Assembly: GCF_001189845.1 (NCBI RefSeq)
Contig: NZ_LFLZ01000057.1
Span: 1-59,857 of the forward strand
Source: Bradyrhizobium tropiciagri
Lineage (GTDB): Bacteria; Pseudomonadota; Alphaproteobacteria; Rhizobiales; Xanthobacteraceae
DNA length: 59,857 nt
Direction: 5' to 3'
Shown here: piece by piece, positions 9,840 through 18,195 of the stretch
How the letters are laid out: every line of letters starts with the position of its first letter
Numbering within the stretch: position 1 is the stretch's first letter
The notes under the pieces: generated by a model
Told to the model about the DNA's origin: nothing
The model's input: the letters and a program-made list of their open reading frames with translations, nothing else
Database searches by the model: none
Translations under genes and position numbers: made by a program

Positions 9840-9957
9840 GTCGTCCCCGCGAAGGCCGGGACCCATACGCCGCGGCCCGCGGAAGGGGCACAAGGGGAGA
9901 CGGCTTCTCTTACAACTCAGTTCAGTGGTTATGGGTCCCTGCTTTCGCAGGGACGAC
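9840..9957. repeat. Dispersed inverted repeat, family C (GTCGTCCC...GGGACCCAT)
   Basis: Palindrome with arms around CGTCCCCGCGAAGGCCGGGA / CCCAT and ATGGGTCCCTGCTTTCGCAG / GGACG, between convergent genes. A second copy, split by a mobile element, spans 28985-29285. Confidence 0.85.
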
Positions 9958-9983
9958 CATGTTGAGAGAGCGGCGCGTGAAAC

Positions 9984-10784
9984 TCACCGCCCCTTGAAGT
10001 TCGCGACGCGGCGCTCGGCGGTGGCCTTGACGCCTTCCTTGAAGTCTTCGGTCGCGCGCAGCTTGGTCTGCTCCTCCAACTCGTGATTGGTCGCAGCCAG
10101 CACGCGGTCGGCGAGGCCGGCGCGCATGGTGGCGCGGGTCGAGACCAGGCCGAGCGGCGAGCATTCGGCGATCTCCTGCGCGAGCTTCATCGCCTCGGCA
10201 CGAACCTGGTCCTGCGGCACCAGCACGTTGGCAAGGCCCCAGCGATAGGCCTCTTCGCCGGTGACGCGGCGGCTGGTGTAGAACATCAGCTCGGCATTGT
10301 TCTTGCCGATCAGCTCCGGCAGCGTCGTGGTCAGGCCAAAGCCCGGATGGAAGCCGAGCTTGGTGAAGTTCGCCGCGAAGCGTGCTTCGGGGCAGGCGAC
10401 GCGGAAGTCCGCGGAGACGGCAAGCCCGAGGCCGCCGCCGATCGCGGCGCCATGGATCGCCGCGACGATCGGCTTCTTGTTGCGGAAGATGCGCACCGCC
10501 TGAACGTAGAGATGGTTGATCGGCAGGTTCGAGGCCGGATCGCTCTTGGCGCGCTCCTCCTGCTCCTGGCGGGCCGGGTCGCCGAAATTGGCGCCGGCGC
10601 AGAACGCCTTGCCCTGGGCTGCGAGCACCGAGGCGCGGATCTCGATGTTGTTGTCGAATTCCTCCAGCGCGTCGGCGATCTGGTTGATCAGCGCGACGTC
10701 GAAGAAGTTCAGCGGCGGCTTGCGGATTTCGATCAGGCCGACATGGCCGTGGGTCTCGACGCCGATATCAGTGTACTTGGTCAT
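9984..10784 (-). CDS. Enoyl-CoA hydratase/isomerase family protein
   Basis: A 266-residue crotonase-fold protein starting at the ATG at 10784 (MTKYTDIG), chosen because GGAGAC lies upstream; the open frame extends 13 codons further but without a ribosome site. Visible motifs are GKAFCAGANF and IHGAAIGGGLGLAVSADF. As in the neighbouring family member, both catalytic glutamates of true hydratases are replaced (glycine in GGGLGL, lysine in NFTKLG), so the reaction is uncertain. It is downstream of, and in the same direction as, the two acyl-CoA dehydrogenase genes, separated by a repeat-bearing gap of about 200 bp. Probably part of the same degradation pathway. Confidence 0.9.
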   Translation of the reverse strand: MTKYTDIGVETHGHVGLIEIRKPPLNFFDVALINQIADALEEFDNNIEIRASVLAAQGKAFCAGANFGDPARQEQEERAKSDPASNLPINHLYVQAVRIFRNKKPIVAAIHGAAIGGGLGLAVSADFRVACPEARFAANFTKLGFHPGFGLTTTLPELIGKNNAELMFYTSRRVTGEEAYRWGLANVLVPQDQVRAEAMKLAQEIAECSPLGLVSTRATMRAGLADRVLAATNHELEEQTKLRATEDFKEGVKATAERRVANFKGR

Positions 10785-10830
10785 GTGTCTTGTCTCCGGT
10801 AAGGCTGCAATCTCTCGGCGCAAAAGATGT

Positions 10831-10951
10831 CACCTCTCCCGAGGGGAGAGGTCGATTTGCGCCAGCAAATCGGGTGAGGGGTTGTACTCTCTCGATGGAC
10901 CGTGATCCCTCACCCGGCGCTGCGCGCCGACCTCTCCCGATGGGAGAGGTG
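10831..10951. repeat. Dispersed inverted repeat, family D (CACCTCTCCC...GGGAGAGGTG)
   Basis: Nested hairpins: CTCTCCCGAGGGGAGAG at the left, CGATTTGC/GCAAATCG, GGGTGAGGG/CCCTCACCC, and CTCTCCCGATGGGAGAG at the right. A closely related copy begins at 59742 and is cut by the window end. Confidence 0.9.
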
Positions 10952-10988
10952 CAGGAGCTTGCGGTGAGAGCATCGATCCCATTGGTCG

Positions 10989-12149
10989 TTAGCGCAAACC
11001 GAGCCCGCGGGCGATGATGCCACGCAGCACCTCGGTGGTGCCGCCCTGGATCGTCAGCTTGGGTGCGGTCTTGATGGCGAAATCGAGTTGCTTTTCCAGT
11101 GTCTCGCGGTTGGTCGCGGTCTCCTCGACGAACGCCGCGAGATCGCGCACGCGGTGCGGCAGCTGCTGCTCCCACACCGTGCCGATGTCCTTGACGATGG
11201 AAGCTTCCACCACCGGCTCCTTGCCGGCCTGCAGCATGCCCGCAACCGACACCGACATGCGGCGCATGGTGTGGACCTGCGCCACCAGACGGCCGATGCC
11301 CTCGGCGCTGCGGGTATCCGGGTTCTTGCCGACCGCACGCACCAGCTCGGTGAGCACGTAATAGGTTTCGAGGAAGCGCTCGGGACCGGACCGTTCATAG
11401 GCAAGCTCGGACGTCGCCTGCTTCCAGGCGCCGTCGACTTCGCCCAGCACGTGATCGTCGGGCACGAAGTAATCGGTGAACACCACTTCGTTGAACTCGA
11501 ACTGGCCGGTGATCTGGCCGATCGGATTCACCTGGATGCCCGGCTGCTTCATCTTGACCAGGAACTGGGTCAGGCCGTGGCGGCGGTTCTCCTTGGTCGG
11601 CGGCGAGGTGCGGAAGATCGCGATCATGTAGTCGGCGATGTGCGCCGACGAGGTCCAGATCTTGGTGCCGTTGATCAGATAGCCGCCGTCGGTCTTGGTG
11701 GCGCGGGTCTTCGCCGCGAACAGATCGGAGCCGGAATTCGGCTCGCTCATGCCGATCGCGAAGCACACCTCGCCGCGACAGATCCGCGGCAGGATGTCCA
11801 TCTTGATGTGCTCGGGCGCGTATTTCAGCAGTACCGGCCCGCTCTGGCGGTCGGCGACGAAGAAGCGCCGGGTCGGCGCGTTCGCCACCCGCATCTCCTC
11901 GGTCACGACATAGCGTTCGAGGAACGAGCGCTCCTGGCCGCCATATTTCTTCGGCCAGGTCATGCCGAGCCAACCCTTGGCGCCGACGCGGCGGGAGAAT
12001 TCCGGCGCGTCATTGTCCTCGCGGTTCGGCGCGTGCGGATCGAAGGTGCCGGCGGCGATTTCCTCGGCGAGGAAGGCGCGCACCTCCTTGCGGAGCTGTT
12101 CGCATTTTTCCGGCAGGCGGATCGGATCGAAACGAAGGGCTGCAGTCAT
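10989..12149 (-). CDS. Acyl-CoA dehydrogenase family protein (first of a pair)
   Basis: A 386-residue flavoprotein of the standard acyl-CoA dehydrogenase length and order: N-terminal helical domain, middle beta domain (CFAIGMSEPNSGSDL, then the TKIWTSSAHIADY segment), and a C-terminal domain ending GGTTEVLRGIIARGLGLR, the usual FAD and dimer-contact end. It would introduce an alpha-beta double bond into an acyl-CoA and pass electrons to ETF. It lies 18 bp downstream of a second, more divergent dehydrogenase gene. Such pairs often encode two unlike subunits of a heteromeric enzyme acting on bulky substrates such as steroid side chains or pimeloyl-CoA. The substrate here is unknown. Confidence 0.94.
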   Translation of the reverse strand: MTAALRFDPIRLPEKCEQLRKEVRAFLAEEIAAGTFDPHAPNREDNDAPEFSRRVGAKGWLGMTWPKKYGGQERSFLERYVVTEEMRVANAPTRRFFVADRQSGPVLLKYAPEHIKMDILPRICRGEVCFAIGMSEPNSGSDLFAAKTRATKTDGGYLINGTKIWTSSAHIADYMIAIFRTSPPTKENRRHGLTQFLVKMKQPGIQVNPIGQITGQFEFNEVVFTDYFVPDDHVLGEVDGAWKQATSELAYERSGPERFLETYYVLTELVRAVGKNPDTRSAEGIGRLVAQVHTMRRMSVSVAGMLQAGKEPVVEASIVKDIGTVWEQQLPHRVRDLAAFVEETATNRETLEKQLDFAIKTAPKLTIQGGTTEVLRGIIARGLGLR

Positions 12150-12167
12150 GATGTTTCTGTCCTGATC

Positions 12168-13235
12168 TCAGCGCGAAGCCACCAGCGGCCACAATTCATC
12201 GGCGCCACGATCGGCGACGAGCTTGCCGAGCTCGACTGCCCAATAGCTCTCCGAGCCGAAATCGTCGCGCCAGGCCAGCGCCCGCAGCGAATAGCGGTGC
12301 AGGATGTGCTCGATGGTGAAACCGATCGCGCCGTGCACCTGGTGGGCGATGCTGCTGCCTTTCTCGGCGGCTTCCGAACAGCGGATCTTTGCGGAGGCGG
12401 CTTCGAGGAATACCGCGTCATTGTTGAGCGACTTGGCGTTGACGATGGTGTCGGCCGCCGAGGTCGCGGCGGCCAGCGCCGCGGCGTTTTCGCCGGCGAG
12501 GCGGGCGAGGTTGTGCTGCACCGCCTGGAATTTGGAGATCTTCTTCTCGAAGGCGACGCGCTCATTGGAATAGCGCACGGAGATGTCGAGCATCGCCTCC
12601 AGCGCGCCGGCGATCTGCAGGCTGCGCACCACGCCGCCCATCAGCATCAGCGTGGTCTGGTCAAAACCCTTGGGCGCCGGCTTGGTCGCGACCGGCTGCA
12701 CCTTGTCGAGCGTGACGGTGTCGTTGTGATCGCCGCCAAGGCCGGTGCTGGATTCGATCCGGCACTTCGCGGCATCGATCGGCGCGATCGAGATGCCGTC
12801 CTTGCCATCAGCAAGCACCGCGAAATGTTTCGCGTCCTTGGCAAACGGCACGCCGCGGGCGCGGCCGGAGAGCGAGCCGTCGGCATTCAACGTGATGCGG
12901 TCCTTCGGGCTTGCCGGCAGCACCGTCATCTCACCTTCGGGAGATGCGATCCTGGCTTGCGTCAGCAGCCAGCCGGCCAGCATTGTTTCGGCCAGCGGAA
13001 CAGCGATCGCATGGCGGCCTGCGACGTTGAGGACGCTAAAACCTTCCGCGAGGCTGGCGCCGGAACCGCCGAGATCGTCGGGCACCCAGGACAGCGGCAG
13101 GCCGGCTTCGGTCAGCGCCTGCCACAGCGGCGCCTTCCAGGCGCCCTGCTTGTCGTGATTGATGGTCTGGGCATCCGCGAGATCGGCGAAAATCTTTTCC
13201 GCGGTCTCGGCGACGATGTTTTCACTCTCCGCCAC
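12168..13235 (-). CDS. Acyl-CoA dehydrogenase family protein (second, divergent subunit)
   Basis: About 355 residues from GTG at 13235 (VAESENIVAE), preceded by GAGGA at correct spacing; the 88 extra upstream codons do not look like protein. It is recognisably of the family (SWVPDDLGGSG near the N-terminus, HQVHGAIGFTIEHILHRY near the end) but is shortened in the middle beta domain and lacks the GGT(T/S)E FAD-contact end. This is typical of the partner subunit in heteromeric acyl-CoA dehydrogenases. It is first in the operon and followed after 18 bp by the canonical subunit. Together they probably catalyse one dehydrogenation step in the same pathway as the nearby synthetase and crotonases. 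Confidence 0.9.
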   Translation of the reverse strand: MAESENIVAETAEKIFADLADAQTINHDKQGAWKAPLWQALTEAGLPLSWVPDDLGGSGASLAEGFSVLNVAGRHAIAVPLAETMLAGWLLTQARIASPEGEMTVLPASPKDRITLNADGSLSGRARGVPFAKDAKHFAVLADGKDGISIAPIDAAKCRIESSTGLGGDHNDTVTLDKVQPVATKPAPKGFDQTTLMLMGGVVRSLQIAGALEAMLDISVRYSNERVAFEKKISKFQAVQHNLARLAGENAAALAAATSAADTIVNAKSLNNDAVFLEAASAKIRCSEAAEKGSSIAHQVHGAIGFTIEHILHRYSLRALAWRDDFGSESYWAVELGKLVADRGADELWPLVASR

Positions 13236-13609
13236 AGCGTTCCTCGTGTTGATTGGCTTGGGTCCGGCCGTCAGGCAGGCCTGCTTGCGGTGTTGTCTTG
13301 CGCTCAATGATGCGGAAAAGCCATAGCCGTGACAAGCGTTGCCCGCAGGGCCACTTGCGCGGACGGCATGAAGCCGGCGCGGCGCATGAATTCCGCCGAG
13401 TGAACTTTCGAGCACCTCGCTTTGTATGCCACCCGCCGCAACAGATTGGCTGGCGGCAACGGCTGAGTCCGCCAGATGAAACTGGGTCATGGTCCGCATG
13501 GGGCGGCAGGTTCATGGCGCTCGGCGGCCCGGCGAGGCCAGTCGGCACAGAGGCATATGAGTTTCCATCAACCCATGTTTAGCTTCAGGCTGAAATAAGA
13601 GGTGCCGTG
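13236..13609. other. Divergent intergenic region, no gene seen
   Basis: 374 bp between the acyl-CoA dehydrogenase pair and the lactonase-like gene. An open frame on the minus strand continues through it but has no family resemblance and no ribosome site, so I treat it as non-coding. It must hold both divergent promoters; no clear operator was found. Confidence 0.5.
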
Positions 13610-14371
13610 ATGAAGATGCATATGTTGTCGGGTGGACGGCTGCGGATGTCCAAGCGGACCTATCTGCCTGATGCGCCGCGCGGCGAGACGATCGAGCTTC
13701 CGGTGTCCTGCGTGCTGCTGCGGCACCCGCAGGGCAATGTGCTGTTCGACACCGGATGCCATCCCGATGTCGCGACCGATCCTGAAGGGCGGCTCGGCAC
13801 GCTTGCCAAGTTCATGCAGCCAATCATGCCGGCGGACGACCATGTGTTGACGAGCCTGAAGGCGGTCGGTCTTGGCCCCGACGATATCGACGTGGTGATC
13901 TGCTCCCATCTGCATACCGATCATTGCGGCTGCAACGCCTTCTTCAAAAAGGCGACGGTCTTCGTCCACGCGCTCGAGCTCGAGGCCGCCAATGCGTCCA
14001 ACGCGCGCGATCGCGGATACATCAAGGCGGATTGGGATCATCCGCTGAAGATGGAGATCTTCGATCGACAGATGGATGTGTTCGGCGATGGCAAGCTGAC
14101 GCTGATTCCCTTGCCGGGACATTCGAAGGGAACGACCGGCGCGCTGGTCAAGCTGGACCAGAGCGGCGAATTCCTGCTTGCCGCCGACGCGCTGAGCGTG
14201 CGCGCCAATCTCGATCAGCGAGTTTCACCGCGGAACAGCCTCGATGTCGATCAATTCCTGAAATCGCTCGACGAGATTGCCAGGCTCGAGGCGTCAGGTG
14301 TCAAGATCATTTGCGGCCATGACGATGCGCAATGGGCTGGCCTGCAGAAGGGCCCGCACGCCTATTTGTAA
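13610..14371 (+). CDS. N-acyl-homoserine lactonase-like metallo-beta-lactamase-fold hydrolase
   Basis: A 253-residue protein. ATG 13610 was chosen over GTG 13607 because of AAGAGG seven bases upstream. It carries the dinuclear-metal motif HLHTDH (H100, H102, D104, H105), then a GHSKG histidine, an aspartate in LLAADA and a histidine in ICGHDD, matching the metal ligands of AiiA/AttM-type lactonases. This family opens the lactone ring of acyl-homoserine lactone signals. Some members act on other lactones such as gamma-butyrolactone, so the substrate is not certain. It is a monocistronic-looking gene divergent from the acyl-CoA dehydrogenases. No luxI/luxR pair is next to it. Confidence 0.85.
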   Translation: MKMHMLSGGRLRMSKRTYLPDAPRGETIELPVSCVLLRHPQGNVLFDTGCHPDVATDPEGRLGTLAKFMQPIMPADDHVLTSLKAVGLGPDDIDVVICSHLHTDHCGCNAFFKKATVFVHALELEAANASNARDRGYIKADWDHPLKMEIFDRQMDVFGDGKLTLIPLPGHSKGTTGALVKLDQSGEFLLAADALSVRANLDQRVSPRNSLDVDQFLKSLDEIARLEASGVKIICGHDDAQWAGLQKGPHAYL

Positions 14372-14461
14372 TGGACCGGCGCGGTTTGCAGGTGTACTTC
14401 CGCGCGATATGGTACGCCACCGCCGGAGATCATCTGGCTCGCAACAACAAGGAAAATGCAG

Positions 14462-15244
14462 ATGTCCAAGGATGGTTTGTGCGCGATCGTGACCGGATCG
14501 GCATCGGGCCTCGGCGCCGCTACCGCGCAAATCCTCGCCACGCAGGGCGCGCGCCTCATCATCAACTATTCCAACAGCAAGGCGGAAGCCGAAGCGACCG
14601 CGGAAGCCTGCCGCAAGCAGGGCGCCGAGGTGCTGGTGGTGCAGGGCGACGTCTCGCGCGATGAGGATTGCAAGAAGATCGCGGCCGCCGCGCAGGGCTG
14701 GGGCCGCCTCGACGTGCTCGTCAACAATGCCGGCACCACCAAGCACGTGCCGCATCACGATCTCGACGGCCTGACCGCGGAGGACTTCCAGCGCATCTAT
14801 GCGGTCAACACCATCGGCCCGTTCCAGATGGTCCGCGCCGCGCGCGCTTTGCTCGAAGCCGGCGCGAAGGCCTCGGGCCGTCCCTCGGCGGTGGTCAACG
14901 TTTCATCCGTCGCCGGCATCTCCGGTGGCGGATCGTCGGTGGCCTACGCCGCGAGCAAGGGCGCGCTCAACACCATGACGCAGTCGCTGGCGCGCGCGCT
15001 GGCGCCCTTGATCCGCGTCAACACCGTGTGTCCGGGGTATATCGATACGCCCTGGTTCACCAAGGGCCGCGGCGAGGAGCAGGCGAAGCAGGTGCGCGAT
15101 ACTGTGATCGCGCGCGTGCCGCTGAAGGTTGCGTCAACGGCCGAGGATATCGCCAATCTGGTCTGCTTCCTGGCGAGCCCGGCGTCGAGCAACATGACCG
15201 GCGAATTCGTCCGCATGGACGCCGGCATGCATCTCATTCAGTGA
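14462..15244 (+). CDS. SDR family NAD(P)-dependent oxidoreductase
   Basis: A 260-residue short-chain dehydrogenase starting at ATG 14462 (MSKDGL), which has AAGGA at good spacing; ATG 14456 is only two bases from that site. The cofactor motif TGSASGLG (residues 11-18), the NNAG motif (VLVNNAGTT), the catalytic serine region VVNVSSVAG, and YAASK with tyrosine and lysine are all present, so it should be active. The FabG-like C-terminus (CPGYIDTP) supports a 3-oxoacyl or alcohol dehydrogenase role, but the substrate cannot be told from sequence. It stands alone between the lactonase-like gene and an opposing small membrane protein. Confidence 0.92.
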   Translation: MSKDGLCAIVTGSASGLGAATAQILATQGARLIINYSNSKAEAEATAEACRKQGAEVLVVQGDVSRDEDCKKIAAAAQGWGRLDVLVNNAGTTKHVPHHDLDGLTAEDFQRIYAVNTIGPFQMVRAARALLEAGAKASGRPSAVVNVSSVAGISGGGSSVAYAASKGALNTMTQSLARALAPLIRVNTVCPGYIDTPWFTKGRGEEQAKQVRDTVIARVPLKVASTAEDIANLVCFLASPASSNMTGEFVRMDAGMHLIQ

Positions 15245-15297
15245 AACCCGTTCTTCATTCGCGCCGCGACGCGGATGAAAACCGGTTCGGAAAAGAC

Positions 15298-15322
15298 AAT
15301 GCCCGGGTCATGCCCGGGCATT
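15298..15322 (-). terminator. Intrinsic terminator hairpin between convergent genes
   Basis: A perfect 10-bp stem, AATGCCCGGG / CCCGGGCATT, with a five-base loop. Read on the minus strand it is followed by GTCTTTTCC, so it mainly serves the GlsB/YeaQ gene; on the plus strand there is no T tract. Confidence 0.7.
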
Positions 15323-15351
15323 GCGCTATCGAAACGCTCTGGCGCTCGTTT

Positions 15352-15630
15352 CTACTTGTTTCCCAGATCCGGGATCACGCGCGCCGCGACCAGCCGGTTC
15401 CAGATGAACAGCACCACCAGCGCGCCGATCGTCGCGGTGATGAAGCCCGCACCCTGTTCGGGGCCGTAATGGCCGATCGCCTGACCGATGAAGGTCGCGA
15501 GAAATGCGCCGGCGATGCCGAGCACGGTGGTGAGAATGAAGCCGCTCGGATTATTCGGTCCCGGTGACAGGAACCGCGCGATGATCCCCGCGACAAAGCC
15601 GACGATGATGACCCAGATGATGCCGCTCAT
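15352..15630 (-). CDS. GlsB/YeaQ/YmgE family stress response membrane protein
   Basis: A 92-residue inner-membrane protein with three hydrophobic segments (about 3-20, 30-50 and 62-80) and the family's glycine-rich packing (IIWVIIVGFVAGIIARFL at the start, then a GF(I/L)xTxxLGIAGA-type segment). The family was formerly called transglycosylase-associated protein and is induced by stress in enterobacteria; its biochemical role is not established. Length is normal. It precedes a terminator hairpin at its 3' side and lies just downstream of, and in the same direction as, the YidB-like gene. Confidence 0.93.
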   Translation of the reverse strand: MSGIIWVIIVGFVAGIIARFLSPGPNNPSGFILTTVLGIAGAFLATFIGQAIGHYGPEQGAGFITATIGALVVLFIWNRLVAARVIPDLGNK

Positions 15631-15666
15631 GACTGTCGTCCTCCTCAGATGGAATCAACGCTGCCG

Positions 15667-16269
15667 CTAAAGCCTGCCGTGCAGCTCGTCGCCGCTCGGC
15701 AGCCGTCCGTCCGGCGTCAGATGGTTGATCGCGTCGGGCAGATATTGGCTCAAGCCCTGCAGCAATTGGTCGCGCGACATGCCGCTCTGCGACGCCAGCG
15801 AGTCGATCTGGTCGGCGCCGAGCGCGTTGGCGAGGTCGCCGGGCGAGATCTGCTTGTTGGGACCATTGCTGACCCAGGAATTCGCCGTGTCGCCATGGCC
15901 CTTCTGCTGCAACTGGTTGAGCAGATCGCCGAGGCCGCCGCTGAGCACGGTGCCGGCTGCGCCGCCGGCGAGAAGGCCGCCAAGGCCGCCCCTGAGCAGA
16001 TCACCCAGCCCGCCGCCACCAGCGCCGCCGGGCAGACCAGCGGTGACATTGCCGGGGAGTTGTGGCGCCTGCGCCGGAGTCGGCTGAGGAGCGCTTGCGC
16101 CCGGCTGGCCGCCGGAGAAATGCTTGACCGCCTTCCAGGCGAGCAGCGCCAGGATGGCCATGGTCATCGGCGACATTCCGCCGCTGCTCGAACTGTCGGA
16201 TGGTGTGCTTGGTGCGCTTGGACCGCGGGGGCCGTTCTGCATGCCGTTGAGTACGTCGAGTAAACCCAT
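15667..16269 (-). CDS. YidB-like (DUF937) family protein
   Basis: A 200-residue protein from ATG 16269 (MGLLDVLNGM) with AGGAG upstream; the longer open frame is not used. After a short N-terminal helix and a hydrophobic stretch (MTMAILALLAWKAV) comes a proline/glutamine linker, a glycine-rich segment (GGGLGDLLRGGLGGLLAGG), then the YidB-type domain (ISPGDLANALGADQI ... MSRDQLLQGLSQYLP). The family is widespread in proteobacteria but uncharacterised. Placement next to the GlsB-like gene, same strand with a gap of only 36 bp, suggests joint expression in a general or envelope stress response. Confidence 0.88.
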   Translation of the reverse strand: MGLLDVLNGMQNGPRGPSAPSTPSDSSSSGGMSPMTMAILALLAWKAVKHFSGGQPGASAPQPTPAQAPQLPGNVTAGLPGGAGGGGLGDLLRGGLGGLLAGGAAGTVLSGGLGDLLNQLQQKGHGDTANSWVSNGPNKQISPGDLANALGADQIDSLASQSGMSRDQLLQGLSQYLPDAINHLTPDGRLPSGDELHGRL

Positions 16270-16418
16270 GATCGTCTCCTGCCGCAACCGTGCCCCGAGC
16301 GCGAAACATAGCTGTGGCCCATGACGGTTACAAGGCGGGCCACCCGGCGGCGGCGCATCGAAATAGGCAGGCAACCCCAGGTCTGCTATCGAGACCTGAT
16401 GAACGGACGTTTAGCCAG

Positions 16419-17429
16419 ATGAATGCGGACCGGCCGATCGGGATTGCGGGCGCCGGAAGCATCGGTTGCTTCGTCGGCGGCATGCTGGCTGCGTCCGGCC
16501 GCCGCGTCGCATTGCTGGCGCGGCCGCGGCTGATCCAGGAGATCGCGGGCCACGGCTTGCGGGTGAGCAGTTTCGACGGCTCGGAGCGGATGGTGCCGGC
16601 CGACCGGCTCATTCTGTCCGACGATCCGTCGATCCTGCGCGACGCCCAGACCGTGCTGGTGACGGTGAAGAGCGCCGACACCGGCGAGATCGCCGAATTG
16701 ATCGCACGCCACGCACTCACTGACGCCGCGGTGATCAGCCTGCAGAATGGCGTCGGCAATGTGCCGCTGCTGCGCGATCGCTTGCCGGGCCGCAACGTGC
16801 TCGGCGGCATGGTGCCGTTCAACGTGGTCGCGCTCGGCGACGGCCGCTTCCATCGCTCGACCTCGGGCGACATCGTGATCGCGCAGGATGATGCCGGCAC
16901 CGCGGCACGGCTTTCGGTGCCCGGTCTTGCGATCAAGGCTACCGCCGATATCGACGGCGTGCAGTGGGGCAAGCTGATCGTCAATCTCAACAACGCGCTC
17001 AATGCGCTGTCCAACATTCCGCTGCGACAGCAGCTCGCGCAGCGCGGCTGGCGGCAACTGTTCGCCGACCAGATGGCGGAGGGTTTGGCCGCGGTTCGCG
17101 CCGAGGGCATCGCGCCAGTGTCGCCGACGCCGCTGCCGTCGAGCTGGATGCCGCATCTGCTGCGGCTGCCTGATGCGCTGTTCGGCATGCTGCTTGGCCG
17201 CACCATGAAGATCGATCCGGAAGCGCGCTCCTCGATGTGGGAGGATCTGCAGCGTCGCCGCCGCACCGAGATCGACTATCTGCAGGGCGTGATCACCGCG
17301 ATCGCGGATCGCCGCGGGCTCGAGGCTCCGCTGTCGCGCCGCATCATCGCGCTGATCCGGAAGGCCGAGGCCGACGGCAAGGGCTCGCCGGGGCTGACGC
17401 CGGAACAGATCCGCGCGGCGGCGTCGTGA
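16419..17429 (+). CDS. 2-dehydropantoate 2-reductase family protein
   Basis: A 336-residue NADP-dependent ketopantoate reductase homologue starting at ATG 16419 (MNADRPIG). It shows the Rossmann motif GAGSIG (11-16), the QNGVGN motif, the WGKLIVNLNNALNAL lysine/asparagine helix of the C-terminal domain, and SSMWEDLQRRRRTEIDYLQG near the end, the usual PanE signature. The reaction in the true enzyme is ketopantoate to pantoate in coenzyme A synthesis. A second, different family member lies at 35822-36796, so at least one of the two may have another 2-oxoacid substrate. The four N-terminal extra residues are harmless. Confidence 0.88.
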   Translation: MNADRPIGIAGAGSIGCFVGGMLAASGRRVALLARPRLIQEIAGHGLRVSSFDGSERMVPADRLILSDDPSILRDAQTVLVTVKSADTGEIAELIARHALTDAAVISLQNGVGNVPLLRDRLPGRNVLGGMVPFNVVALGDGRFHRSTSGDIVIAQDDAGTAARLSVPGLAIKATADIDGVQWGKLIVNLNNALNALSNIPLRQQLAQRGWRQLFADQMAEGLAAVRAEGIAPVSPTPLPSSWMPHLLRLPDALFGMLLGRTMKIDPEARSSMWEDLQRRRRTEIDYLQGVITAIADRRGLEAPLSRRIIALIRKAEADGKGSPGLTPEQIRAAAS

Positions 17430-17479
17430 GCGCCGATGATTGTCTGCCATAACGTTCGCACAACCGGGCAGGTGACATC

Positions 17480-17686
17480 ATGAAACGATCCTGCGTCATG
17501 CTGCTCGCGCTTGTTGCGCTCGCTGCCGGCCCGGCGCGGGCCGCGCCGCCGACCGTGGTGCCCTCGCCTGGCTATGATGCGCGTCTGCAGGAGCAGCGCG
17601 CGGCGGCTGCGGCCGCGAGCCGGCCGGCCATGCCCGCGCACAAACCGGTCAGGCACCGACACCACAAGCGCGGTCACACGCGCTGA
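17480..17686 (+). CDS. Small secreted basic protein, unknown function
   Basis: A 68-residue product with a clear signal peptide (MKRSCVMLLALVALAAGPARA) and a mature part of about 47 residues rich in Ala, Arg and His (ending HKPVRHRHHKRGHTR). AGGTGA lies at good spacing before ATG 17480. The His/Arg-rich tail could bind metal or nucleic acid, but no family is recognised. It lies 50 bp after the reductase gene and 22 bp before the CAP-domain gene, so it may be co-expressed with the latter. Confidence 0.65.
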   Translation: MKRSCVMLLALVALAAGPARAAPPTVVPSPGYDARLQEQRAAAAAASRPAMPAHKPVRHRHHKRGHTR

Positions 17687-17708
17687 TCCATGAGAGAGAA
17701 TGATTGAG

Positions 17709-18131
17709 ATGAAGCCGCTTGTTCTCGCGCTTACCTTTCTGCTTGGCTCGGTTGCGACGGCAAGCGCCGCCGACTATGCCGGCTCGATCAGTGCCTACCG
17801 GCGCGCCAACCGCATGCCCGCGGTGAAGCTCGACGCGAAGCTGAATGCGACGGCGCTGAAGCAGGCGCAGGCGATGTCGACGACGGGATCGGTCAGCCAT
17901 TCCGCCGGCGGCAGCTTCTTCACGCGCATCGCACCTCTGAAGAAGCAGCGGGCCGCGGAAAATATCGGCGCCGGCTTCATCGCCTTCGCCGAGATGCTCA
18001 AGCAATGGGAGAACTCGGCGGGGCACCGAGAGAACCTGCTGATGCCGGGCGCCAAGCGCGTCGGCGTGGCCTACGTCGACAATCCGAAGTCGCCGTACCG
18101 CAGGTTCTGGGCGATGGTGATTACGGACTGA
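17709..18131 (+). CDS. CAP (SCP/PR1-like) domain secreted protein
   Basis: A 140-residue exported protein. I take ATG 17709 (MKPLVLAL) as the start because it gives a standard signal peptide ending SAA; ATG 17700 is also possible. The mature part is a compact CAP domain: YRRANRMPAVKLDAKLNATALKQA split around the first helices, SVSHS, ENIGAGF, and the HRENLLMPGAKRVGVAYV segment with the conserved histidine and glutamate. CAP proteins in bacteria are secreted and mostly of unknown function; some bind lipids or act as proteases. Convergent with the next gene. Confidence 0.88.
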   Translation: MKPLVLALTFLLGSVATASAADYAGSISAYRRANRMPAVKLDAKLNATALKQAQAMSTTGSVSHSAGGSFFTRIAPLKKQRAAENIGAGFIAFAEMLKQWENSAGHRENLLMPGAKRVGVAYVDNPKSPYRRFWAMVITD

Positions 18132-18135
18132 CTAG

Positions 18136-18182
18136 AGCATGATCCGGAAAAGTGCGAAGCGGTTTTCCGAAAAGATCATGCG
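18136..18182. repeat. Dispersed inverted repeat, family E (GCATGATCCGGAAAAGTGCG...)
   Basis: A 47-bp palindrome reading GCATGATC-CGGAAAAG ... CTTTTCGG-like complement ... GATCATGC. An almost identical copy in the opposite orientation is at 49927-49971. Confidence 0.9.
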
Positions 18183-18195
18183 CAAACAAAAGGCT

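Noticed and set aside
11088..13310. Plus-strand open frame of 740 codons opposite the acyl-CoA dehydrogenases
   Set aside because: Antisense shadow of two well-supported genes; it shows no motif despite its length.
13236..13499. N-terminal extension of the second acyl-CoA dehydrogenase
   Set aside because: The GTG at 13235 has a GAGGA site and the family N-terminus starts there; the upstream codons are low-quality, Arg/Ser/His-rich sequence.
18136..18182. Operator or riboswitch downstream of the CAP gene
   Set aside because: The same 47-bp palindrome occurs in an unrelated place (49927-49971), so it is a dispersed repeat.
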